Shown here piece after piece: positions 8,123 through 18,507 of a stretch of 64,000 nucleotides of DNA; position 1 is the stretch's first letter, and each line of letters begins with the position of its first letter. The stretch is from an uncultured Flavobacteriales bacterium (GTDB lineage Bacteria > Bacteroidota > Bacteroidia > Flavobacteriales > BACL11): the NCBI GenBank assembly GCA_905478555.1, contig CAJQIZ010000015.1, forward strand, positions 1 to 64,000, read 5' to 3'. The notes below the pieces were generated by a model, which was given only the letters and a program-made list of their open reading frames with translations, was not told where the DNA came from and ran no database searches. Both the position numbers and the translations under genes were made by a program.

Positions 8123-8877
8123 TAAAATGATTTTATTATTCTTGTAAAATTCTCTGCATTTAAAGATGCACCTCCAATTAACCCACCATCAATATTCTTT
8201 TTTGAAAACAACTCTTTTGCATTAGTAGGATTACAACTTCCCCCATATAAAATAGAAGTATTTTCTGCAATATTTTCATTATATTTTTCAGTAATAACAT
8301 TGCGTACAAATTGATGAATCTCCTCTGCTTGATCAGAAGAAGCAGTAACTCCTGTACCAATAGCCCAAATAGGTTCGTAGGCAATTACAATTTTTTCAAA
8401 CTCTTTTTCTGTAAGGTGAAAAACACTTTCTGTAAGTTGTTGTTTTATCCAATCAAAATGAACTCCTGACTCTCTCTGATTTAAACTTTCCCCACAGCAA
8501 AAAATAATTTCCAAATTATTTTTCAGAGATAAATCTACTTTTTGTTTTAACTCTATATTTGTTTCATTAAAATATTCTCTTCTTTCAGAATGACCTAAAA
8601 TAGTATATTTTACATTTAAAGAATTCACCATTTGAGACGAAACTTCTCCCGTAAAAGCGCCTCTTTCATTATGGCTAATATTTTGAGATGCCGTTTGTAG
8701 TAAATTATAATTAGCACACATTTTATTTACTTTGTGTAAATACAAGAAGGAAGGAGAAAATACTACTTCTACATTGTTATCTGTAGAAACTAGAGAGATT
8801 ACCTCTTCTACTAATTTTATCCCCTCCTCTCTGTTTAGATTCATCTTCCAATTTCCAACTACTATATTTTTTCTCAT
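8122..8877 (-). CDS. tpiA: Triose-phosphate isomerase
   Basis: Interconverts dihydroxyacetone phosphate and glyceraldehyde 3-phosphate in glycolysis and gluconeogenesis. The 251-residue TIM barrel has all active-site residues: N9 and K11 in G-N-W-K-M-N, the electrophilic H96 in L-G-H-S-E-R-R, and the catalytic base E168 in A-Y-E-P-I-W-A-I-G-T-G. The phosphate-binding G-G-S and I-G-G-A-S-L segments are also present. The gene begins 4 bases after the upstream permease gene ends and is coupled to prmA by overlapping stop and start codons. Confidence 0.97.
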   Translation of the reverse strand: MRKNIVVGNWKMNLNREEGIKLVEEVISLVSTDNNVEVVFSPSFLYLHKVNKMCANYNLLQTASQNISHNERGAFTGEVSSQMVNSLNVKYTILGHSERREYFNETNIELKQKVDLSLKNNLEIIFCCGESLNQRESGVHFDWIKQQLTESVFHLTEKEFEKIVIAYEPIWAIGTGVTASSDQAEEIHQFVRNVITEKYNENIAENTSILYGGSCNPTNAKELFSKKNIDGGLIGGASLNAENFTRIIKSF

Positions 8878-8881
8878 ATTT

Positions 8882-9961
8882 CTAATTTAATCTTATTCGT
8901 GGGTCAATTAAAGCATAGGTAAAATCAACCACAATATTTATTACAACAAAAACAGAAGCAATAAGCATTACCGCACCCATTACAACTGGCATATCTAAAT
9001 TATTTAATGCATCTACAATTTCTTTTCCTATTCCATTCCAAGCAAAAATATATTCTACAAAAACTGCTCCTGCTAGTAAAGAAGCAAACCAACCTGAAAT
9101 AACAGTTACAACAGGGTTTAAAGCGTTTAGGAGTGCATGTTTAAATACAACAACAAATTTACTTAATCCTTTTGCCGTTGCGGTACGAACATAATCCATA
9201 CTCAACACTTCTAACATAGAATTTCTGCTGAGTTGAATAATTACTGATAACGGACGAATCCCTAAGGTAAGAGCTGGAAGTATCAAGTTTTTTAAATTCA
9301 AAAACTGACCTCTACCATAATCATCTACTTCATTCAAACTTCCAGTCATATTTAAATTTGTAAAATCGTGCAACACATAAGCAAATAACCAAGCTACAAT
9401 TATAGAAGAAAAAAAGGAAGGTAAAGACATACCTAAAACCGAGAAAAATAAGATAAATCTATCCCAGATAGTATCTTTATAGATTGCAGTGAGCACTCCT
9501 AAGATAATTCCGAATAATATTGCAAACATAATAGAGGTAATAGCTAGTACCATAGTAACAGGAAAGGTTTCTGATAAAATAGCAGTAACCGGTTTTCCAT
9601 TTTTAATAAAGGATTCTCTTAAGTAAGGACGTTTCAGAACAACAGTAGTTGATGAAACAGAAAACAATTGTTGCTCTTTATATTTACCAGGGGTTAAATA
9701 AGTGTAAGCATCTATATCCGAATTATTATGAAATGAAATAATAGAAACATCATTCAAATACAAAAAGTACTGCTCGCTTATAGATTTATCAAATCCATAT
9801 TTTTGTTTTATTAATTCTAATTGTTTAGAATCTTCTCTTTGAGACAACATCATTCTAGCAGGGTCGGCAGGCATTATCTGAAATAAAAAGAAGACAAGAG
9901 TAAGTACTCCCCAAAGAACTAAAAGTCCGTAAGCAATTTTTTTTATGAGGTATTTTATCAA
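8882..9961 (-). CDS. DppB/OppB-type ABC transporter permease
   Basis: A 359-residue inner-membrane permease of the peptide/nickel (DppB/OppB) importer family. The first helix with its L-x-V-F-F-L-F-Q-I-M-P-A-D-P-A-R motif is typical, as is the cytoplasmic EAA-like loop (M-D-Y-V-R-T-A-T-A-K-G-L) and the C-terminal D-P-R-I-R. About six membrane segments are visible. Between helices 1 and 2 there is an extended extracytoplasmic region (about residues 40-125), as in DppB. No DppC partner, ATPase or substrate-binding protein lies in the window, so it must pair with distant genes or act differently. It is packed between a DoxX-like gene (8-base gap) and tpiA (4-base gap). Confidence 0.88.
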   Translation of the reverse strand: MIKYLIKKIAYGLLVLWGVLTLVFFLFQIMPADPARMMLSQREDSKQLELIKQKYGFDKSISEQYFLYLNDVSIISFHNNSDIDAYTYLTPGKYKEQQLFSVSSTTVVLKRPYLRESFIKNGKPVTAILSETFPVTMVLAITSIMFAILFGIILGVLTAIYKDTIWDRFILFFSVLGMSLPSFFSSIIVAWLFAYVLHDFTNLNMTGSLNEVDDYGRGQFLNLKNLILPALTLGIRPLSVIIQLSRNSMLEVLSMDYVRTATAKGLSKFVVVFKHALLNALNPVVTVISGWFASLLAGAVFVEYIFAWNGIGKEIVDALNNLDMPVVMGAVMLIASVFVVINIVVDFTYALIDPRIRLN

Positions 9962-9969
9962 AAGAAAAT

Positions 9970-10962
9970 TTATTCGTTTTCTAAAATTCTGTTTAAATCC
10001 TCCACATTAAACTCATTTCCAGAAGTCCCTTCATACAGCCTAATTTGCAGGTTACTAATATAATCATATTGATTTTTAGCATCATAAAGAATTATAACGG
10101 GGTTATCATAATCTGGATTTGTAATTTCCATATAACTATCTATCTCTTCAGTATCATAATTATAAAAAGGAATAGATTGGAAAGGATATTCTTTACCTAC
10201 TATATTAAAGAAATTATCAACTCTTAACTTCATATCTTCTAACATTATAGTGTCATTATCACTGTTTGAAAAAATAATATGAATAGGAGGGAAATCTTCA
10301 GATAAATTAGAAAGAGAATCTAAACTTCTAGCAGCATGTTGACAATGGTCACAATCAGGATCAAAGAAACAAAGAATCTTTCTGGACTCAGTATTCAGAA
10401 ATTCTTCATCTTCTACATACGAAATAAAACTACTCCCCTCTGATTTACTTTGAGAAGAAATAGGTAAAGCAGCAAACATTAGAGTACTAATAGATAAAAA
10501 CAAAATAACTAAGTATGAAAAGTTAGATTTTTTATCTTCAGATTTTTTGTAAATAAAATACAAAATAACTAATGTGATTATATTTTTTATTAACGCTTCT
10601 AAAGGAGTCATAGGGATTAAATCTCCAAAACAACCGCAATTTTCAGAATCCCCAAGAAGTTGAGTAGATAAATGAACACTAAAAACAGCAACCATAATAA
10701 ATGAAAGAGGAACTACAATTCTTTTCAGATAATTATTAAACAAAATAGTAATAGCTAGAAATAATTCTGCACCAATAATAAACCTAGAAAAATATGGAGC
10801 AAGTGATTCAGAAAACCCCATTGGAATAAGTTGACCTTGTTCGAATACCTTTGTAATGCCGTAAATTGGATATGGGTATAATTTAGCAAATACAGAAAGT
10901 AAAAATAGTCCCGATATTAAAATCCTTAAAGTAAATATTATTTTATTTTTATTTTTTCTCAT
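9970..10962 (-). CDS. DoxX/MauE-like membrane protein with C-terminal thioredoxin-like domain (BT_3928-like)
   Basis: The 330 residues comprise four or five membrane helices (about 8-160) of the DoxX/MauE type, followed by a periplasmic domain (about 180-330). The membrane part has a C-G-C-F-G-D motif (C109, C111), as in MauE/VKOR-like redox membrane proteins. The soluble part has C-F-F-D-P-D-C-D-H-C with C204 and C207 in a C-x-x-C arrangement and a thioredoxin-like strand pattern. The combination suggests thiol-disulfide exchange across the inner membrane, but the substrate is unknown. The gene lies 2 bases downstream of the DUF1599 gene. The family name is recalled from Bacteroidota annotation; the redox role is inference. 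Confidence 0.75.
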   Translation of the reverse strand: MRKNKNKIIFTLRILISGLFLLSVFAKLYPYPIYGITKVFEQGQLIPMGFSESLAPYFSRFIIGAELFLAITILFNNYLKRIVVPLSFIMVAVFSVHLSTQLLGDSENCGCFGDLIPMTPLEALIKNIITLVILYFIYKKSEDKKSNFSYLVILFLSISTLMFAALPISSQSKSEGSSFISYVEDEEFLNTESRKILCFFDPDCDHCQHAARSLDSLSNLSEDFPPIHIIFSNSDNDTIMLEDMKLRVDNFFNIVGKEYPFQSIPFYNYDTEEIDSYMEITNPDYDNPVIILYDAKNQYDYISNLQIRLYEGTSGNEFNVEDLNRILENE

Positions 10963-10964
10963 AA

Positions 10965-11501
10965 TTATTTTAGTTTAATAAGTGCAAATACTGCATAGTT
11001 TAACATATCTAAATAGTTAGCATCAATTCCTTCTGAAATTAACACATTACCTTTATTGTCTTCAATCTGTTTTACTCGTAATAGTTTCTGTAAAATTAAA
11101 TCTGTAAGAGAACTTACTCTCATATCTCTCCAAGCCTCCCCATAATCATGGTTTTTATCTGACATTAAGTTTTTAGCTTGAAAAGAATATTTTTCAAACA
11201 GATTCATTACTTCATCATAATTTAATTCTTCCGACTGATTAGCAACCCCTAAATCTAACTGGATTAAACCAATAATAGAATAATTTACTATACCAACAAA
11301 TTCACTTACCACTCCCTCTTCTATCTTTTGAGAACCCTTTTCTTCAATACTTCTTATTCGTTGTGCTTTTATAAAAATTTGATCTGTTAAGGATGATATT
11401 CTTAAGATTCTCCAAGCGGAACCATAATCTTTCATTTTTTTACCAAAAATGTCCTTACATTTCTTTATTATTGAATCGAATTCGGATGTAGTTTTTTCCA
11501 T
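10965..11501 (-). CDS. DUF1599 (Nmad1-like) protein with two tandem copies of the domain
   Basis: I start translation at the ATG at 11501 (M-E-K-T-T-S-E-F-D), giving 178 residues. A longer frame to 11693 would run into the divergent folP gene and encodes an unlikely hydrophobic leader. The protein is an internal duplication: D-Y-G-S-A-W-R-I-L-R-I-S-S-L-T-D-Q-I in the first half and D-Y-G-E-A-W-R-D-M-R-V-S-S-L-T-D-L-I in the second, each followed by a K-x-x-R-x-x-x-I-E segment and an N-Y-x-x-x-x-L-I-x-L end. DUF1599 is also called nucleotide-modification-associated domain 1, but the biochemical role is unknown. It is the first gene of the eight-gene minus-strand cluster. Confidence 0.85.
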   Translation of the reverse strand: MEKTTSEFDSIIKKCKDIFGKKMKDYGSAWRILRISSLTDQIFIKAQRIRSIEEKGSQKIEEGVVSEFVGIVNYSIIGLIQLDLGVANQSEELNYDEVMNLFEKYSFQAKNLMSDKNHDYGEAWRDMRVSSLTDLILQKLLRVKQIEDNKGNVLISEGIDANYLDMLNYAVFALIKLK

Positions 11502-11554
11502 TGATATTATTAAATTATAAAGCTGAAATATACATCTTTTTATAAGCAATAAAA

Positions 11555-12376
11555 ATGAAGGTAAAACAGAATAAAATAGACTTATCAACAACAATTGTAA
11601 TGGGAATTTTAAACCTAACAGACAATTCGTTTTATGACGGAGGGAGATATAAAAATGAAGAGAAAGCCCTAATACAATGCCGAAAAATGACAAAAGAAGG
11701 AGCTCTAATAATAGACATAGGAGCTCAATCCTCTAAGCCAGGAAGTAACGAAATAACAGAAGAGGAAGAATGGAAGAGAATAAAACCATTATTAGTAGCA
11801 ATTAAAAAAGAGTTTCCAGAAATATTAATTTCAATTGATACCTATAAAGCTAATATTGCCGAAAAAAGTATTAACAATGGAGCAGATATTATAAACGATA
11901 TTTCGGCAGGAGATTTAGACAAAAATATGTTTTCGGTTATTGCAAAACATAAGGTACCTTATATTATAATGCATATGAAAGGAAAACCAAAAAACATGCA
12001 AGAAAAACCTATCTTCAAAAATGTAGTAAAAGAAATAAAAGATTATTTTGTAAAAAAAATAATTCAATTAAAAAAATTAGGAATAGAAGAAATTATTATT
12101 GATCCAGGTTTTGGTTTCGGTAAAACGATAGAACATAATTATGAAATATTAAATAATCTTCAGGAATTAAAAAAACTAAACCTTCCTATATTAGTTGGTG
12201 TTAGTAGAAAATCAATGATTTACAACTTACTAGAAAATACAGCAGAACAATCGTTAAACGGTACTACAGTAGTAAATAGCATTTCACTAACAAAAGGAGC
12301 TAACATATTAAGAGTTCATGATGTAAAAGAAGCTGTAGAATGCATAAAAATTATTAATTTCGCAAAAAACAAATAA
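11555..12376 (+). CDS. folP: Dihydropteroate synthase
   Basis: Condenses p-aminobenzoate with 6-hydroxymethyl-7,8-dihydropterin diphosphate in folate synthesis. The TIM barrel of 273 residues has the family signatures in order: M-G-I-L-N-L-T-D-N-S-F-Y-D-G-G near 16-30, I-D-I-G-A-Q-S-S-K-P-G near 54-64, D-P-G-F-G-F-G-K-T around 186-194, the sulfonamide/pABA-site K in V-S-R-K-S near 218, and the C-terminal L-R-V-H-D-V. It is divergent from the DUF1599 gene across 53 bases and lies 3 bases upstream of cdaA, so the two are probably one transcript. Confidence 0.96.
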   Translation: MKVKQNKIDLSTTIVMGILNLTDNSFYDGGRYKNEEKALIQCRKMTKEGALIIDIGAQSSKPGSNEITEEEEWKRIKPLLVAIKKEFPEILISIDTYKANIAEKSINNGADIINDISAGDLDKNMFSVIAKHKVPYIIMHMKGKPKNMQEKPIFKNVVKEIKDYFVKKIIQLKKLGIEEIIIDPGFGFGKTIEHNYEILNNLQELKKLNLPILVGVSRKSMIYNLLENTAEQSLNGTTVVNSISLTKGANILRVHDVKEAVECIKIINFAKNK

Positions 12377-12379
12377 AGT

Positions 12380-13189
12380 ATGGATATCATCTGGCAAACA
12401 TTATTCGAATTAGGAAGTTTTAAAATTTCTTTTATGGACATCATTGATCTATCTTTAGTAAGTTATTTGTTATTCAAATTATATAAAATTGCTAGAGGTA
12501 CCGCTGCAATAAATATATTTTTTGGATTAATAGCAATTTACGCTACTTACCAATTGGCAGATGTAATGAGAATGAAGTTTATAACTCAAATACTTGGAGG
12601 ATTTATTAGTATTACTTTTATAATAATTGTTATTTTATTTCAGCAGGAAATACGAAAATACCTCAGCCAAATAGGAAAGGGGAAAATGGTAAAGAATAAA
12701 CACTTACTTAAATTTTTCAATTCTGAGAATGAAGAGAAATTAAATACAAATTCCATAATAAAAGCCTGTGTTGAGTTTCAGAAAACTAAAACAGGAGCAA
12801 TAATTGTACTCACACATTCGGATGATTTAAACTTTATTTGCGAAAATGCAGTTCAATTAAATTCTGAAATAAGCTACCCCTTACTAGATAGTATATTCTT
12901 CAAAAACTCTCCACTTCATGATGGAGCTATTGTAATACGAAACAATAGAATTGTTGCTGCAAGATGTATTTTACCAGTTAGTAATGATGATGATTTCCCT
13001 GGAGAATTAGGAATGAGACACAGAGCCGCAATGGGAATTAGCGAACATTCGGACGCACTAACTATAATAGTTTCCGAACAAAACGGAAAAATATCCTACA
13101 CACAAAATGGGAAAATAAAAATTGGTGTAAGCGAAAAACAACTAACAAACTACTTAAACAAACAGTTTAACAGCAAAAAGGAATCATAA
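12380..13189 (+). CDS. cdaA: Diadenylate cyclase CdaA
   Basis: Makes the second messenger cyclic di-AMP from two ATP. The 269 residues start with three membrane helices (about 10-90) and continue with a DisA_N (DAC) catalytic domain (about 100-260). The two catalytic motifs are intact: D-G-A at 181-183 and R-H-R at 213-215. This topology defines the CdaA/YbbP class. There is no CdaR/YbbR-like gene next to it. The gene follows folP by 3 bases, an arrangement common in Bacteroidota, and is followed by a symmetrical terminator at 13218-13241. Confidence 0.95.
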   Translation: MDIIWQTLFELGSFKISFMDIIDLSLVSYLLFKLYKIARGTAAINIFFGLIAIYATYQLADVMRMKFITQILGGFISITFIIIVILFQQEIRKYLSQIGKGKMVKNKHLLKFFNSENEEKLNTNSIIKACVEFQKTKTGAIIVLTHSDDLNFICENAVQLNSEISYPLLDSIFFKNSPLHDGAIVIRNNRIVAARCILPVSNDDDFPGELGMRHRAAMGISEHSDALTIIVSEQNGKISYTQNGKIKIGVSEKQLTNYLNKQFNSKKES

Positions 13190-13217
13190 AAAAGAAAAAA
13201 CTGAATACTATAAAAGA

Positions 13218-13241
13218 AAATCCGAACTTTCGTTCGGATTT
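13218..13241. terminator. Bidirectional terminator between cdaA and icd
   Basis: A perfect 10-bp stem (AAATCCGAAC paired with GTTCGGATTT) with a 4-base loop (TTTC) lies between the convergent cdaA and icd genes. A-rich sequence before the stem and T-rich sequence after it allow termination in both directions. Confidence 0.85.
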
Positions 13242-13267
13242 AAATTATAACCACTATAAACTGCATA

Positions 13268-15490
<2,223 letters not shown>

Positions 15491-15558
15491 TTAGTATATA
15501 TTTGTATAAAATATTTTTCGTGTTTATCTGTTTAAAAATAAATAAATATATTAATTTA

Positions 15559-18489
15559 TTAGTATCCGAAAATATCTTCTAGAGTTAAAAATTTAATTTC
15601 TCCATATTCTTTTAACAACTCTAAATCTAAGTTATCTTTATCCCCTAACACCATGACTATTCTATTTGCTGGAGCGATATGTAAATTATGGAAATCTTTT
15701 AATGTAATCATATCCATTTCCTGAACTTCATTATAGATGTTTTCACGGATATCGTAATCAATACCCATCTTAACAGCTTTTTCGTATTCTGATAAAATTC
15801 TAGATTTAGTCAACCTTTCTGTTCTTATTTTTTGAATAATCCCTTCCTTAGAATTACTCATGTTTTCAGAAGATTCTGGCATGTTATTTAATAAATCAGA
15901 CATCCCTTCTAAAGCTTCTCCTAGCTTGTCAGATTGTGTACCAATATAAGAAAAAGAATAATGTGATTTATCCAATTCTTGAGGAATAGAATAAGTACTG
16001 TAAACAGAATATGCTAATGCTTTGGACTCTCTCATTTCCTGAAAAACAATAGAACTCATTCCTCCACCAAAGTACGAATTATGGAATTTAATTTGAGGAA
16101 TTTCTGAAATCTGTAATTGATCTCCCTTAGCCAATAATAAAACCTCTGCTTGTTGCATGTCATAATCAACAAAATATACAATAGGCACGTCTAAGGATAA
16201 TTCTGTATAAGAATTTCCTTCCTTAATATCTTTTAAGTTAGAAGTATTAGCATGTAATAAAGATATACTTTCTGAAATTACATTAATTTGTTCAGGACCG
16301 TAATATAAAATTCTATGCTTATAAGAAGTCAAATTATGTATTAAAGATATTAAATCAGAAGAAGTAACATTATTTAACTCTTCTTCAGAAATTTGATTTA
16401 TATAAGCAGAATTCTGACCAAATTTTGCATAGTTCATCATAGCTGACCACAAAATAACCTGTTTATTTAATTTATCATCATTTCTTGATTTCAATTGAGC
16501 TATCTTTAAGTTTACTAGAGCTTCTTCATCTGCAACTGCATTTGCTAAAATATTTTCAAATAATTTTACCGATTCTTCAAAATTAGACTGAAGTCCACTT
16601 AAAGTAACTTGTAACTTATCTGCACCACAATTAACAGAAATGTCACAACCTAACTTATAGAATTCTTGTTGTACATCAGAAGGAGAAAGTTCTGAAGTTC
16701 CTAAATAATTTAAATAGTTTACAGCAAGTTTCAATCTGTTGTCATGATTAGTACCCATGTCAACAATATAGTTTAACTTAAACCTTTCATTTTCTGTATT
16801 CTCTTTATACACTAATTTTAAATCTCCGACAGAAGATTGTTGCACATCCTCATTGAAGTTTAAAAATACTGGTTCTACCTCTTTTACCTCTTCAGAAGTT
16901 AAAGCAACTAAAAATGGAGATTGATCTTCTCTATTTACACTTACAGGAGTAATAGCAGGTTTATCTACTTTCGGAATGGAGTTATCTTCTCCCGTTCTTT
17001 TATAAACTACCACATAATTATTATCAGAATAATTTGCATTTGCAAAATCAATAATATCTTGTTTTGTAATTTTTTCTAATTGAGCCATTTCATTTTGATG
17101 ATCTTCCCAATCAATTCCTAAAATAAAGGCATCTACAAATTCATTTGCTCTTCCAGAATTAGATTCTAATTTTTTAATTTGATTTAATTTTAAATCAGAA
17201 ATAATAGCACCAACTAACCAGTCAGGGAAATTACCTACTTTCACCTCTTCAATTTGAGATAATAATAAATCTTTTACTTCTAATAATGTTTGTCCTGGTT
17301 TCGGGCTTCCGTAAAATCCGTGTATAGAATAATCTTTCATTACCATTGGGAAACATCCACCACCAATAATCTCTTGAGACTGATTTAAGTTTAAATCAAT
17401 TAAACCAGCAGCAGTATTTGACAATACCATATCCATCATAGTAAGCAGTTCTACATCTCTAGTATTTGCACCATCAAAACGGAACCCCATATATAATCTT
17501 TCTGCTTCAGGACCCCAAACTTCCGTTTCTATAACTTCTATTATCGGAGATTCTTGTCTCACTTCAAAGGAAGGAGTTTCTTTTGATTCAAATCCACCCC
17601 AGTACTTTTCCACTAATTCGATAGTTTCATCATAATCAAAATCTCCTGAAAGACAAATAGCCATATTATTAGGAATATAGTACTTATTAAAATATTTTCT
17701 AATTTCAATTAATGAAGGATTTTTCAAATGGTCGATAGAACCAATTGTTGTCTGCTGACCATATTGGTGAATAGGAAATAATCCATCTAATAAAGCTTCA
17801 AACATTTTTCTACCATCATTATCTAAACTTATATTTTTTTCTTCATAAACTGCTTCTAACTCTGTATGAAACAATCTGAAAACTGGGTAACGAAATCTTT
17901 CTGACTCTAACTTCAACCATTTTTCCATTTGATTAGAAGGAATATCATTTATATAAACCGTTTTTTCATTTGAAGTATAAGCATTAGTTCCTTTCGCTCC
18001 TAATGAAGTAACCATTTTATCATATTCATTTGCTATTGCAAACTCTGCAGCAACACCAGAAACAGAATCAATTTGAGACCAAACTCTATTTCTGTTTTCT
18101 GTATCGCTCATATCAATAGTTCTATATTCTTCATACAGAGCTTCAATTTTTTCTAATAATGGTTTTTCTTTTTCATAATCTAAACTACCATACACATCCG
18201 TTCCTTTAAATAGCATATGCTCTAAATAATGAGCTAAACCAGTAGCATCTTCTGGGTCATTTTTACTCCCTGCTCTTACCGCAATATTAGTTTGCACTCT
18301 TGGAGCATCTGCATAAGAAGTTAAATATACCTTAAGACCGTTATCTAAAGTATAAACCCTAGCGTTTAAAGGGTCGTTTTCTACAAATTCGTAATTTTCA
18401 TTCATGTTTTCTGATGTGTTTGCATTATACCAAAAATAGCCTAAAGCAGCCACAATTAGTGTAATGGTAAATATTTGTTTTGTTTTCAT
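15559..18489 (-). CDS. M16 (pitrilysin/insulinase) family zinc metalloprotease, exported
   Basis: A 976-residue protein with a single N-terminal hydrophobic segment (about 6-20), so it is periplasmic or membrane-anchored. The inverted zinc motif H-Y-L-E-H lies at 87-91 (H87, E90, H91) in G-L-A-H-Y-L-E-H-M-L-F, and the third ligand is expected in the E-L-E-A-V-Y-E-E-K-N stretch near residue 170-180. The length corresponds to a one-chain enzyme with four M16 half-domains. The second half lacks the zinc motif, as is normal. Members degrade peptides that fit the closed chamber. It lies 18 bases downstream of dnaX and may share its transcript. Confidence 0.92.
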   Translation of the reverse strand: MKTKQIFTITLIVAALGYFWYNANTSENMNENYEFVENDPLNARVYTLDNGLKVYLTSYADAPRVQTNIAVRAGSKNDPEDATGLAHYLEHMLFKGTDVYGSLDYEKEKPLLEKIEALYEEYRTIDMSDTENRNRVWSQIDSVSGVAAEFAIANEYDKMVTSLGAKGTNAYTSNEKTVYINDIPSNQMEKWLKLESERFRYPVFRLFHTELEAVYEEKNISLDNDGRKMFEALLDGLFPIHQYGQQTTIGSIDHLKNPSLIEIRKYFNKYYIPNNMAICLSGDFDYDETIELVEKYWGGFESKETPSFEVRQESPIIEVIETEVWGPEAERLYMGFRFDGANTRDVELLTMMDMVLSNTAAGLIDLNLNQSQEIIGGGCFPMVMKDYSIHGFYGSPKPGQTLLEVKDLLLSQIEEVKVGNFPDWLVGAIISDLKLNQIKKLESNSGRANEFVDAFILGIDWEDHQNEMAQLEKITKQDIIDFANANYSDNNYVVVYKRTGEDNSIPKVDKPAITPVSVNREDQSPFLVALTSEEVKEVEPVFLNFNEDVQQSSVGDLKLVYKENTENERFKLNYIVDMGTNHDNRLKLAVNYLNYLGTSELSPSDVQQEFYKLGCDISVNCGADKLQVTLSGLQSNFEESVKLFENILANAVADEEALVNLKIAQLKSRNDDKLNKQVILWSAMMNYAKFGQNSAYINQISEEELNNVTSSDLISLIHNLTSYKHRILYYGPEQINVISESISLLHANTSNLKDIKEGNSYTELSLDVPIVYFVDYDMQQAEVLLLAKGDQLQISEIPQIKFHNSYFGGGMSSIVFQEMRESKALAYSVYSTYSIPQELDKSHYSFSYIGTQSDKLGEALEGMSDLLNNMPESSENMSNSKEGIIQKIRTERLTKSRILSEYEKAVKMGIDYDIRENIYNEVQEMDMITLKDFHNLHIAPANRIVMVLGDKDNLDLELLKEYGEIKFLTLEDIFGY

Positions 18490-18507
18490 AATTAATAATT
18501 GTTTAGT

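Noticed and set aside
11502-11693. Longer start for the DUF1599 gene
   Set aside because: The extension overlaps the divergent folP start and encodes a hydrophobic leader unlike the family; the ATG at 11501 fits the domain start.
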